Part shown: positions 36,692 to 45,435 of the stretch, piece after piece | Layout of the letters: every line of letters starts with the position of its first letter | How positions within the stretch are numbered: position 1 is the stretch's first letter | Notes under the pieces: generated by a model | Seen by the model: only the letters and a program-made list of their open reading frames with translations | Told to the model about the DNA's origin: nothing | Database searches by the model: none | Assembly (NCBI RefSeq): GCF_001592755.1 | Contig: NZ_LUKF01000020.1 | Location: 1 to 64,000, forward strand | Direction of reading: 5' to 3' | Length of the DNA: 64,000 nt | Source of the DNA: Bdellovibrio bacteriovorus | GTDB lineage: Bacteria > Bdellovibrionota > Bdellovibrionia > Bdellovibrionales > Bdellovibrionaceae | Position numbers and translations under genes: made by a program

Positions 36692-38755
36692 TTACAGATT
36701 TCTTTGCAGAGGAGAATGCAGAACGGGCCAGGTGCTTTTTAAAACGGCAGGACGCCCTTTAAATACCAAGATACCAAAAGTCCCGTAGTGTGTGAGGCGG
36801 GACGCCCACTCAACAGGATTATTATCCTTGCTCCAGCGCGCCCACACCACAGTTTGCTGCGGATTTGATTTCAATCTTGTCACGAAGACCGTGCTGGTTT
36901 CCGCAAGTTGGAATGTCTGCGATTCAATGCGAATGGATGTGTCAGTCAATTCAAAGTTCTGATCTTCTAGTTGAGTCTTCATGAATTGAGCAAACAGCTC
37001 TTTGTCGCCGACAAAGACCAAGGCTCCTTGGGCAGGAAGGTTCAATGAATCGGTGACCGCGTGGAAGCTGTCTTTTCCTTCAGTAGCGGCGGCCCAAGCT
37101 TGCGCAAACTTCTCTGTTGCTGGGTGAGCAGGGTCAAAAAAGAAGTGCACTTCAGGGCTGCCAAAAGCAGAAGAAAGAGTCGCGGGTCGCTCTTCAATAA
37201 AGAGCTTTCTAAAGACGTGATAATCAGGATCCACCGCGACCTTCACGGGACGTGAATGGCTGACAAGAGAAAAGACCTGAGACTTATCAAAAAGACGAGC
37301 GATCTGACGAATCACTTGTCCGTTTTCTAAAGTCCAAACCACCGGAATGTGCAGTTCGTACGTCGCTGCATTTTGCGTCTGCGCAAGCACATAAGTCGTG
37401 CTGTAAGAGCCATCCAACCAGCGCATGACTTTCACGTCAGGGATTTCAATCTGAGGTGCGCCTTCGCGATCCAGCCATTGCGTGAAGAAATTATTTAAGT
37501 TCTGATTCGTGACTTTTTCAAAACTCTTTTGAATCTCGTTAAAGGAAACGCGTTGATACAGATTTTCGGAGTAAAAATCCTGCAGGGCTTTTTTGAAAAG
37601 ATCTTTGCCGAAGCGGAATTCCAGCATATGGAAAATCATCATGGTTTTGCCATAACCAACGGCTTGCGAGCTGGAGTTGTGACGTCCCCGGAACTGGCGA
37701 ACCGGGAAATCATTTTTAGGATTTGCGGCAACAAAATCGGAATAGTTAATAAGCGTATTTAAGCGATACCCAGGATCATTCCCGGCAAGTTCTTGCTGCC
37801 AGTGATCGGCCATGTAAGTCGTAAGACCTTCGCTCCAATTGCCTTTATCATAATCGACGTAAACGCTATTACCCCACCAGTTATGCAAAACTTCGTGAGG
37901 CAAGGAGGAGTTTAAAATAAATGGCAGGCGAATAACGGTGGGACCTAAAAGCGTAAAGCTGGGCATGCCGTAGCCGGTCTCCCAAAAGTTTTCAACGACG
38001 GTAAATGATGAATACGGGTAGGGAGCGATGCTGGAAGCATAGTGTTCCATAAATCCCGGGATCAAAGACATAAAACTTTGCGCTAACGAGGGATCGTCTT
38101 TGCGCAAAAGAACTTGCACCTTTTTCCCATCTTTCATTTCTTTTTCGTAGAATGAGAAGGGCCCCGCGACTAGATAGATTTCTTCCTGAGGATAGATTTC
38201 TACAAAGCGAGTGGTGCGCGAACTGACGTCCACTTCCATACTTGTGATTTGGCCTTGGATTAAAGATCTCCAAGCCAAAGGCGTTTTCACGGTGATGTCG
38301 AAACTTTTTTGGGTATCTAGGAAAGACGGATACCAATAAGTGCTGCCAAAAAGAGTGGCGCCTTCAGCGGCAATCAACCCGTTGGAGTTGTCATTGACGA
38401 CGGCATCGTAAATCACACCTTGATAGTACAAGGACACTTTGTTGTCTTGGCTTCCAAGCTGCAATCCGTATTCAGCATAAGGTTCTTCTTTGGTTGCCGC
38501 ATGCAAAAGAACAAGGCTGTCATCCGCGCTTGTTACGGAAACTTGCAAATCTTTATGCAAAACGAAGCTGAGCTTGCGAGGAGAGTCTTTTGCAAAAGTC
38601 AGAGTATCTTGGGCTTTCAACATTTTCAGCCCGGGAAGAAGTTCCACCTGCATTTTGTGATGCACGGGGGTCGCGTGGGACTGCATAGTCACAAGAAGAA
38701 TTAGAAGAAGAGCCACCACAACCATCAGTTTGTGAAGAGCTTGCGCCTTAGACAT
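36692..38755 (-). CDS. Periplasmic M1-family metallopeptidase
   Basis: The 687-residue precursor has a signal peptide in the first 30 residues. Zinc ligands are HEVLH (287-291) and a Glu 18 residues later in WSEGLTTY, the exact gluzincin spacing of M1 aminopeptidases. The usual GxMEN substrate motif is replaced by a GYGMPSF segment, so specificity may differ. Export suggests digestion of peptides in the periplasm or, in a predator, outside. It lies 69 bp downstream of the RluA-type gene on the same strand. Confidence 0.88.
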   Translation of the reverse strand: MSKAQALHKLMVVVALLLILLVTMQSHATPVHHKMQVELLPGLKMLKAQDTLTFAKDSPRKLSFVLHKDLQVSVTSADDSLVLLHAATKEEPYAEYGLQLGSQDNKVSLYYQGVIYDAVVNDNSNGLIAAEGATLFGSTYWYPSFLDTQKSFDITVKTPLAWRSLIQGQITSMEVDVSSRTTRFVEIYPQEEIYLVAGPFSFYEKEMKDGKKVQVLLRKDDPSLAQSFMSLIPGFMEHYASSIAPYPYSSFTVVENFWETGYGMPSFTLLGPTVIRLPFILNSSLPHEVLHNWWGNSVYVDYDKGNWSEGLTTYMADHWQQELAGNDPGYRLNTLINYSDFVAANPKNDFPVRQFRGRHNSSSQAVGYGKTMMIFHMLEFRFGKDLFKKALQDFYSENLYQRVSFNEIQKSFEKVTNQNLNNFFTQWLDREGAPQIEIPDVKVMRWLDGSYSTTYVLAQTQNAATYELHIPVVWTLENGQVIRQIARLFDKSQVFSLVSHSRPVKVAVDPDYHVFRKLFIEERPATLSSAFGSPEVHFFFDPAHPATEKFAQAWAAATEGKDSFHAVTDSLNLPAQGALVFVGDKELFAQFMKTQLEDQNFELTDTSIRIESQTFQLAETSTVFVTRLKSNPQQTVVWARWSKDNNPVEWASRLTHYGTFGILVFKGRPAVLKSTWPVLHSPLQRNL

Positions 38756-38824
38756 TTTTTACCTCTGAAACGGCGGTCTTTTTACGCCGGTCCCAGAGGG
38801 AGGTCAAAGGGATTTCAGAGAGGC

Positions 38825-39526
38825 TTATTCGCCCTGGGCCGGGGCAAACAAATTTTGAATTTTATTCCATTTTTCACAAGCCGGAGCCTCGATTGTGACT
38901 CTTTCGCCACTCCAGGGATGGATGAATTCCAGGCGCAGGGCCTTAAGGCACAGGCCCTCAATTCCCACTTCATTGCGGAAAAAGCGGTTGTGGTGCGAAT
39001 CGCCATGAACGGCATCCCCTAAAAGAGGGTGGGAAATGCGATTAAAGTGGCGGCGGATCTGGTGATAACGGCCGGTATGGGGAGTGACTTCCACCCAAGA
39101 ATACCGAGCGGTGGGAAATTTTTTACCCACGGCCACCGGAAATTCTTTTGTGCCTAAGCGTTTGAAAGATGTCTTAGCGTCGACGAGGTCTCCGGTGGAA
39201 TCCAATTCCAAAGGAAGATCAATGAGGCCTTCTTCTTTGACATAACCACGAACCACCGCCTGATAGGTTTTCTGGGTGGCGCGGTCGGTGAAGAGTTTGC
39301 AGATTTCTCGTGCGGATTCAGAAGACAGGGCAAAAAGCAGGACGCCACTGGTTGCGGCATCCAAACGATGCACCGGATAGACGTGTTGTTTCATCATGCG
39401 GCGAGCGTGATAAAGACAGATTTTATCTCGAGAAACCCGATGCTGTACATTTTCATGTGGATGAACGTGAAATCCCGACGGTTTATTGACGGCGATAAAG
39501 TAGTCATCCTTGTACAGCAGTTCCAC
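38825..39526 (-). CDS. RluA-family pseudouridine synthase (TruC-like)
   Basis: The 233-residue enzyme starts at GTG and carries the catalytic motif HRLDAATSG with the active-site Asp, then KTYQAVVRG and the C-terminal HTGRYHQIRRHF, all typical of the RluA family. Its short length and absence of an S4 domain resemble TruC, which modifies U65 of some tRNAs, but the substrate is inferred only. It starts 9 bp after the L,D-transpeptidase gene. Confidence 0.92.
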   Translation of the reverse strand: MELLYKDDYFIAVNKPSGFHVHPHENVQHRVSRDKICLYHARRMMKQHVYPVHRLDAATSGVLLFALSSESAREICKLFTDRATQKTYQAVVRGYVKEEGLIDLPLELDSTGDLVDAKTSFKRLGTKEFPVAVGKKFPTARYSWVEVTPHTGRYHQIRRHFNRISHPLLGDAVHGDSHHNRFFRNEVGIEGLCLKALRLEFIHPWSGERVTIEAPACEKWNKIQNLFAPAQGE

Positions 39527-39535
39527 TAAAAATTC

Positions 39536-40147
39536 CTAAGGTTGTCCCGCCCAAATATAATAAACACTTCCGCCTTTAAGCTGACTGACGACGGTGTTGA
39601 TATACTTTTGTTCCACCGCAGGACAGCCTTCACTGCGACCCAAGGGCTTGTATTGAGGGTCGACATACCAGGCACCATGCACCACAATCGCGCGACTCAT
39701 CGCCTGATCATTGGTTTTTTCTAAACCCACTAAGCGCATGGAGCGGCCATGTTTACCACTGTATTCTGCCCCGGTCACGTACATACCGATAGAAGACATC
39801 TTAGAGCCTTCAATATTGGAAAATTTCTTCGCCATGCCCGTGTGGCTAGGGTCAGAACCGCGGCCATGGGATACCAGATAGCGAGTGACTAAACCCGTTT
39901 TCATATCAATCAGGTACATGCGTTTTTGATGAGAGGCTTGAGTGAAGTCAATCACCGTCACGTAATTCTTATTGGCAATCTTATTATAGTAAACATCGTA
40001 GTAAGTAAGCGCTTTTGTCAGAGCGACTGTCGGCACTTCTTTCTTTGGATCGACATAGTCATATTTTGAGAGGTCGACCTCGGGGGTCTGTGCGAAGGCC
40101 GAAGAGAGAAAGAAAAAACAAAGAAGAGATAAAATACGTAACGTCAT
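39536..40147 (-). CDS. L,D-transpeptidase catalytic-domain protein (YkuD_2 type)
   Basis: ATG 40147, preceded by GGGAGC, gives a 203-residue precursor with a signal peptide ending SSAFA. The catalytic motif is VVHGAWYV followed by RSEGCPAV, with the nucleophile at about Cys175. It probably cross-links or edits peptidoglycan, or exchanges D-amino acids. Predatory bdellovibrios encode many such enzymes for prey-wall remodelling. An upstream extension to 40324 has no signal peptide at its start and is not favoured. Confidence 0.88.
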   Translation of the reverse strand: MTLRILSLLCFFFLSSAFAQTPEVDLSKYDYVDPKKEVPTVALTKALTYYDVYYNKIANKNYVTVIDFTQASHQKRMYLIDMKTGLVTRYLVSHGRGSDPSHTGMAKKFSNIEGSKMSSIGMYVTGAEYSGKHGRSMRLVGLEKTNDQAMSRAIVVHGAWYVDPQYKPLGRSEGCPAVEQKYINTVVSQLKGGSVYYIWAGQP

Positions 40148-40336
40148 AGTTGCTCCCGATAATTCCAGAAATGATGTGTTGATGATCAATCGGAGTTCGA
40201 CGTCGAGACTTGACGCTTTCAACCGGCAAATTGGACCAAAGACGAGTCGCAGTTTTTTCACACAAGGCGGGGCAAGAAATTGAGTTCTCTCTAGTGATCC
40301 CTCATCCTGACTTAAAAGGCGCAAGGAGGACTTTTT

Positions 40337-41068
40337 ATGACGAGTAAGAAGGTACTTTTTGTTTTAACCAGCACAGATCGTTTGGGGAACTCGGGACACC
40401 ATACCGGTGCGTATCTGTCAGAAATCACCCATCCGTACGACGAAGTCATCCGCGCTGGATATAGCGTCGATATGGTGAGCCCCCAAGGGGGAAAAGTCCC
40501 CTTGGATGGCGTCAAGATGGACGACCCCATCAATGCGACGTGGATGAATGACGAAGATTTTCTAGAAAAAATCGAAGCTTCATTAAAACCTTCAGAAGTA
40601 AATATCGATGATTATGTCGCTGTTCTGTATGTCGGTGGGCATGGAGCGATGTTTGATTTGCCCGACAATAAAGAGCTGCAAAAAATTGCCGCCCGCATTT
40701 TTGAAAACGACGGCGTCGTGGCTTCTGTCTGTCATGGGGCTGCGGGACTTGTGAATGTGCGTCTTTCTAGTGGTCAGTACTTGGTGCAGGGCCATGAGCT
40801 TTCTGCGTTCACGAATGACGAGGAAGAAACCGTAGGCATGGAAAAAGTCGTGCCGTTTCTTTTAGAAAGTAAATTGAAAGAGCGAGGCGCCCTGTTTTCT
40901 TCAGCACCGAAGTTTACTTCTCACGTAGTTAAAAGCGGGCGCTTAGTCACCGGTCAGAATCCCGCTTCTGCAGCCGAAGTGGGGCAGGCCTTAGTTGAAG
41001 TCTTAGATTTTATTTCCGAGGGACGATCCGTACCTGAAAAGAATTGGTGTGAATGGGGGCATCCGTAA
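40337..41068 (+). CDS. DJ-1/PfpI superfamily protein (Hsp31-like)
   Basis: The 243-residue protein has the class I glutamine amidotransferase-like fold with the nucleophile elbow ASVCHGAAG and the GGHGAMFDLP strand. It resembles Hsp31/glyoxalase III-type members, which convert methylglyoxal or act as holdases under stress. A strong AAGGAGG lies before the ATG. Its stop shares a base with the ATG of the sigma-54 activator, so both are co-translated. Confidence 0.87.
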   Translation: MTSKKVLFVLTSTDRLGNSGHHTGAYLSEITHPYDEVIRAGYSVDMVSPQGGKVPLDGVKMDDPINATWMNDEDFLEKIEASLKPSEVNIDDYVAVLYVGGHGAMFDLPDNKELQKIAARIFENDGVVASVCHGAAGLVNVRLSSGQYLVQGHELSAFTNDEEETVGMEKVVPFLLESKLKERGALFSSAPKFTSHVVKSGRLVTGQNPASAAEVGQALVEVLDFISEGRSVPEKNWCEWGHP

Positions 41069-42036
41069 TGTCGACGACAATGGAATCACAAGTCATCGCG
41101 CACAGTCCGCGCTTTTTAAAAATTATTGAGATTGCCAAGAAAGTTTCTGCCAGCTCTGCCAACGTGTTGATCACGGGTGAAAGCGGGACCGGGAAAGAGA
41201 TCATTGCGCGCATGATTCATGACCTCAGTCCTCGCCGCAAAGAACCCTTTGTGCCGATCAACTGTTCAGCCATCCCTGAGCAACTTCTAGAAAGCGAACT
41301 TTTCGGTTATGCCAAAGGTGCGTTCACCGGGGCGTCTAATCAAAAGCCCGGTCTTTTTGAAGAGGCCAATGGGGGAACTCTTTTTCTGGATGAAATCGGT
41401 GATCTGGATTTGCACCTGCAAGCCAAGCTTTTACGAGTGCTGCAGGAAAAAAAGGTCAAAAGAGTTGGCGAAAATCACTATCGCCCCTTGAATATCCGTA
41501 TTCTTGCGGCCACTCATAACGACCTCAGCGAAGATGTGCAGCAAAAGAAATTTCGCGAAGACTTGTACTTCCGTTTGAATGTCGTTCCCATTGAAGTGCC
41601 GCCTTTGCGCGAACGCATGGAGGACATTCTGCCGCTAGCACAATATTTTTTAAAAAAGTTTTCATTGCGCCATCACTCTGTTGAAAAGCATTTTGCTTCC
41701 GATGTCGGAAGCTACCTGCTTTCGCACTCCTGGTGGGGAAATGTGCGCGAACTTGAAAATACCATTGAGCGCGCGGTGGTTTTAAGTGCCGGAAATGAAA
41801 TCACCGTGAATGATTTAGATGGGAATCAAAGACGATCCATCAGCATGGAGTCGGTCTTTGAACGTCTTTGTCAAAAAGAGGGTCGTTTGCTTTCGCTGGA
41901 AGAAATGGCTCGTCAGTATATCGAGTACGCCCTTCAGGTTAATAAGGGCGCACGAGAAAAAACAGCGAAAGATTTGGGTATTGACCGAAAAACACTGTAT
42001 CGCAAAACTCACCAGCCGCATCAGCAACGTGCTTAA
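41068..42036 (+). CDS. PspF-like sigma-54 activator without sensor domain
   Basis: This 322-residue protein starts straight into the AAA+ domain: GESGTGKE, GAFTGA, Walker B LFLDEIGD and RLNVVPI. A Fis-like helix-turn-helix (TAKDLGIDRKTLYRK) ends it. There is no receiver, GAF or PAS domain, as in PspF, which is held in check by a partner protein. No PspA gene is nearby, so its control is unknown. Two -24/-12 motifs (before 42897 and 53003 on the minus strand) are plausible local targets. It converges on the next gene with a 4-bp overlap. Confidence 0.9.
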   Translation: MSTTMESQVIAHSPRFLKIIEIAKKVSASSANVLITGESGTGKEIIARMIHDLSPRRKEPFVPINCSAIPEQLLESELFGYAKGAFTGASNQKPGLFEEANGGTLFLDEIGDLDLHLQAKLLRVLQEKKVKRVGENHYRPLNIRILAATHNDLSEDVQQKKFREDLYFRLNVVPIEVPPLRERMEDILPLAQYFLKKFSLRHHSVEKHFASDVGSYLLSHSWWGNVRELENTIERAVVLSAGNEITVNDLDGNQRRSISMESVFERLCQKEGRLLSLEEMARQYIEYALQVNKGAREKTAKDLGIDRKTLYRKTHQPHQQRA

Positions 42037-42590
42037 TGCACGTGCGAGCGAGGTGTTTCGCGGTTCGGTGCTGTGGTGCTGGCCATGTCTTCGCCTGCAT
42101 ACGCAGATGTTTCCGGTCCACGAGCGGCACGGCGAATCTCACGCTCCTTCACATAGTCCATCACTAAAGCCGACAGAGCGTGTTCCAGCGAGGACGGGCG
42201 CTTGTGCTGTTCCATTTCCTCTTCTTCGCGTTCATGTTTAAGTTTGCGTTTGATTTCTTGTTTTGCTTTCGTGGCTCCCGGCCAAGCGCGCAGAAAGACG
42301 ACGGCAAAAGCGACCGAAGCCAACACAATCAAACCCACTCCCGTGCTGAGTGTCGCGGACCAAACGATAGAACCGGTCCGATCCCACTGCATGGATAAAT
42401 CTAAAAGTGAAATAAACAGGCCACCGGTAAAAAAGATGACAGAGGCAACGCCGACAAGAATAAGTGTCACCATGCGGCGACTGCGGAATGAAACTTCATC
42501 AAAAATTTCAATGGCGGCATCTTTAAAGCCGCGGGGTCTCATGTTTAGGCGACCAAAAACGAACGACAATACTAAAGCTAACCACTTCAT
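42033..42590 (-). CDS. Two-span membrane protein, unknown function
   Basis: The 185-residue protein has two hydrophobic segments (about 40-65 and 75-102), a strongly charged helical stretch (KAKQEIKRKLKHEREEEE) and a hydrophilic tail. The layout resembles small YqjE/holin-like membrane proteins that pair with YqjD, which fits the adjacent YqjD-like gene. The match is by architecture only. Confidence 0.6.
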   Translation of the reverse strand: MKWLALVLSFVFGRLNMRPRGFKDAAIEIFDEVSFRSRRMVTLILVGVASVIFFTGGLFISLLDLSMQWDRTGSIVWSATLSTGVGLIVLASVAFAVVFLRAWPGATKAKQEIKRKLKHEREEEEMEQHKRPSSLEHALSALVMDYVKEREIRRAARGPETSAYAGEDMASTTAPNRETPRSHVH

Positions 42591-42610
42591 TGGGACTCCC
42601 TGCGATGATG

Positions 42611-42636
42611 AGGAGGTCTCGAGGACGGGACCTCCT
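42611..42636. other. Hairpin between YqjD-like gene and partner
   Basis: AGGAGGTC (42611-42618) pairs with GACCTCCT (42629-42636). On the minus strand no T run follows, so it is more likely an mRNA stability or processing element than a terminator. Confidence 0.5.
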
Positions 42637-42657
42637 TATTTATTTAATTGATTTGAA

Positions 42658-42897
42658 TTATCTACGACGGATTAGCAGACCGGCCACCAGACCCACTGCA
42701 GCTGCGCCAAGGACTGTGTAAAAGGGATGAGCCTTAACAAATTCCTCGGAAGCGTCCATGGCTTCACGGGCTCTGTCTTGGGCCATATTGTAAGTGTCAG
42801 TCCAGCCACTTTTATCAAGTTCTTGCTTCACGCCTTGTTTCACATTTTCTTTGATGTTGCCAAGGTTGCTTCTGAAATCGTTTGGGGTCGTTTCCAT
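42658..42897 (-). CDS. YqjD/ElaB-family (DUF883) membrane-anchored protein
   Basis: ATG 42897 with AAGGAG upstream gives a 79-residue protein. A charged amphipathic N-terminus is followed by KAHPFYTVLG and one C-terminal membrane helix ending in three Arg, the signature of the ElaB/YqjD/DUF883 group. In E. coli these tail-anchored proteins bind ribosomes in stationary phase. A -24/-12 promoter motif lies 46 bp upstream, so control by sigma-54 is likely. Confidence 0.85.
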   Translation of the reverse strand: METTPNDFRSNLGNIKENVKQGVKQELDKSGWTDTYNMAQDRAREAMDASEEFVKAHPFYTVLGAAAVGLVAGLLIRRR

Positions 42898-42942
42898 GAA
42901 TCCACTCCTTTTTGTGTTGTTGGTAACCACTAATCAGTGCAA

Positions 42943-42958
42943 AGCAGGAAGGATGCCA
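42943..42958 (-). promoter_or_regulatory. Sigma-54 (-24/-12) promoter motif
   Basis: On the minus strand it reads TGGCAT-CCTTC-CTGCT, matching TGGCAC-N5-TTGCW at GG, GC and most flanking positions with exact spacing. Transcription would begin near 42932, about 35 bases before the YqjD-like ATG. Confidence 0.7.
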
Positions 42959-43071
42959 ACGCGAAATCCGGTAGATGCGATATTGAGTTGCAGACAGAGG
43001 TAATTATCCCTTTTTCCTCTGGGATTCTTGCCCCATTTGACTTTTGTCGTTCGTCGGATGACGATGTCGTG

Positions 43072-43608
43072 ATGAAAAAAGCCCTTGTTCTTTTCGCACA
43101 TCCTTTTTCGAAACAGTCCCGAGTCAATCGCGCCATCATGGATCAGCTACGCGAACTAAAACATGTTCATGTGCATGACCTTTACGAAGAGTATCCGTAC
43201 TTTCATATCCAAGTTCAAAAAGAGCAGGAACTTTTATTAGAGCATGATCTTGTGGTTTGGCAGCATCCGTTCTATTGGTTTTCGATGCCACCCTTGATGA
43301 AGCTCTGGTGTGATGAAGTTTTACGTCGTGGATTTGCGTACGGGCCGGGCGGAAATAAACTTCAAGGCAAAGACTTTTTCTTATCGATCACGACTGGGGG
43401 TTGGGGCGATCCTTCCTCGCCGGGATCGGTCGAAGATTTTTTTCCACCGTATCGGCAGACGATCGAGCAGTGTGGAATGAAGTGGCATAAACCTGTCGTC
43501 ATGACAGGAACGGGAAAAGCAACCGAAGAGCAAATTCTGTTACATGCCGAGGCCGTTCGCCGCAGAATGATTGATTATTGTGCAACTGGCGTTTGTAAAG
43601 ATATGTAG
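43072..43608 (+). CDS. kefF: KefF-type NAD(P)H oxidoreductase
   Basis: ATG 43072 gives 178 residues, the KefF size. The flavodoxin-like fold starts KALVLFAHPF and contains QHPFYWFSMPPLMKLWCDEVL and TTGGWGDP, typical of KefF and related quinone reductases. KefF is the ancillary activator of KefC. The longer frame from 42937 has no support. It lies 12 bp before kefC. Confidence 0.9.
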   Translation: MKKALVLFAHPFSKQSRVNRAIMDQLRELKHVHVHDLYEEYPYFHIQVQKEQELLLEHDLVVWQHPFYWFSMPPLMKLWCDEVLRRGFAYGPGGNKLQGKDFFLSITTGGWGDPSSPGSVEDFFPPYRQTIEQCGMKWHKPVVMTGTGKATEEQILLHAEAVRRRMIDYCATGVCKDM

Positions 43609-43620
43609 GAACGAAGAACG

Positions 43621-45435
43621 ATGGAATCAGGTGGTTTGTTTTATATTTTAGTGTTTTTAGTTTCTGCATTGATCTGCGTTCCTATTTGTAAGCGCTTAGG
43701 ATTGGGATCTGTGCTTGGCTACTTGCTTGCCGGAATGATTATCGGCCCGTATGGTCTTAAGGTCATCGCCGGCGTGGAAGACATCATGCACATTTCCGAA
43801 TTCGGTGTCGTGCTTTTGATGTTCCTGATTGGGCTTGAGCTGGAACCGAAAAAGTTATGGGACATGCGGGTCTCTATATTCGGGCTGGGTGGTTTGCAGG
43901 TTCTTTCGGTCAGCGTCGTTATTGGTCTTATCGTAAAGCTCTTTTTTGCTCAAAGCACGGCTGTATCGATCCTGGTGGGAATGGCATTTGCTCTTTCTTC
44001 GACGGCTATCGGTCTGCAGATTTTATCCGAGAAAAAACTTTTAGCCACGACTTCAGGTTCCTCGGCCTTTTCTATTTTGTTATTTCAAGATATTGCCGTC
44101 ATTCCGATGATTGCAATTCTGCCGCTATTAACCGTGAATGCCGCCGCATCTGCCTCTACCGGGAATCCCTGGGCCAGCGTTTTAGAAGTGGTGATGGTTC
44201 TAGCAACCGTGATTGTTCTGGGGCGCTTGCTGCTTCGTCATTTCTTGCGTTGGATTGGCGCTTTGCACTTGCGCGAGATCTTTACGGCCTTCGCTTTATT
44301 CTTGGTCATCGGAATGTCCTTTTTGATGCAAAGACTGGGAATCTCGATGGCATTGGGCGCTTTTATGGCCGGTGTGCTTTTGGCGGATAGCGAATATCGT
44401 CATGCTTTGGAAACAGATATCGAGCCGTTTAAGGGTTTGTTGATGGGGCTTTTCTTTATCTCTGTCGGCATGAGCGTCAACCTGATCCAAATTCTTGAGA
44501 ATCCGGCGCAGTTCGTTCTTTTGGTGCTTTTGGTATTCATTGTAAAAACGGCAGTGCATGCCGGACTGGCTTTTTTATTCAAAACACCTCGAGCGCAGAT
44601 TCCATTCTTTGCTATCATTCTTTCACAAATTGGTGAGTTTGCATTTGTTCTTTTAGGGGCCGCTCAAGGTCTGAAGGTTTTAGATACAAATACCGTTGGA
44701 ACTTTGACGGCCGTGGTGGCTCTTTCCATGTTATTCACGCCGTTAACGATCCTACTTTACGACAAAGTGTATCTTCGTTATGTCGCAGGCGCTTCGACGA
44801 TGGAAGAAGATAAGATTGAAGACGAGCACAGCCCGGTCATCATCGCGGGCTTCGGTCGTTTCGGTCAGATTATCGGTCGTTTGCTGTACGCCAATCGTGT
44901 GAAGGCCACGGTCTTAGATCATGAGCCCAGTCAAATTGAAATGCTTCGTCGTTTCGGATTCAAAGTTCACTATGGTGATGCCACCCGTATGGATCTTTTA
45001 GAGGCCGCCGGTGCTCAACATGCAAAAATCCTTGTGGTCGCTATTGATGACATGGATGATTGCCTGAAGCTGATTGATTCCGCACGCGAAGCCTTTCCGC
45101 ATCTTAAAATCTTTGCTCGGGCTCGCAATGTCGATCACGTGTACCGATTGATGGACCGAGACGTATTTAACTTCGAACGGGAGCTCTATGAGTCTTCGTT
45201 GCGCATGGGTTCTTCGGTCTTGCGAGCTTTGGGTTGGCCGGCTTATCAAAGTGTGATTGCCGCAAATATTTTCCGGGATCATAATAACCAGATGCTGGAA
45301 GAGCTGCATCGCCGTCGTGATAATCCGGATGAGATGGTGTCCCGATCTAAGCAGGCGCGCGACGATTTAGAGAAAATGTTCCAGCAAGAAAATCATTACT
45401 TAGAGCGAACAGAAGCATGGAGCAACGAGCAATGA
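43621..45435 (+). CDS. kefC: Potassium/proton antiporter KefC family
   Basis: The 604-residue protein has about 12 membrane segments (1-385) and a C-terminal TrkA-N/KTN Rossmann domain starting IIAGFGRFGQIIG (about 405). It is a CPA2 efflux system that acidifies the cytoplasm when electrophiles form glutathione adducts. Pairing with KefF supports the gated Kef type. This fits the neighbouring DJ-1-type protein as electrophile defence. Confidence 0.93.
   Translation: MESGGLFYILVFLVSALICVPICKRLGLGSVLGYLLAGMIIGPYGLKVIAGVEDIMHISEFGVVLLMFLIGLELEPKKLWDMRVSIFGLGGLQVLSVSVVIGLIVKLFFAQSTAVSILVGMAFALSSTAIGLQILSEKKLLATTSGSSAFSILLFQDIAVIPMIAILPLLTVNAAASASTGNPWASVLEVVMVLATVIVLGRLLLRHFLRWIGALHLREIFTAFALFLVIGMSFLMQRLGISMALGAFMAGVLLADSEYRHALETDIEPFKGLLMGLFFISVGMSVNLIQILENPAQFVLLVLLVFIVKTAVHAGLAFLFKTPRAQIPFFAIILSQIGEFAFVLLGAAQGLKVLDTNTVGTLTAVVALSMLFTPLTILLYDKVYLRYVAGASTMEEDKIEDEHSPVIIAGFGRFGQIIGRLLYANRVKATVLDHEPSQIEMLRRFGFKVHYGDATRMDLLEAAGAQHAKILVVAIDDMDDCLKLIDSAREAFPHLKIFARARNVDHVYRLMDRDVFNFERELYESSLRMGSSVLRALGWPAYQSVIAANIFRDHNNQMLEELHRRRDNPDEMVSRSKQARDDLEKMFQQENHYLERTEAWSNEQ

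Noticed and set aside
42937-43071. N-terminal extension of KefF
   Set aside because: These 45 residues have no similarity to the family and lie over the divergent promoter region; ATG 43072 starts the conserved fold.
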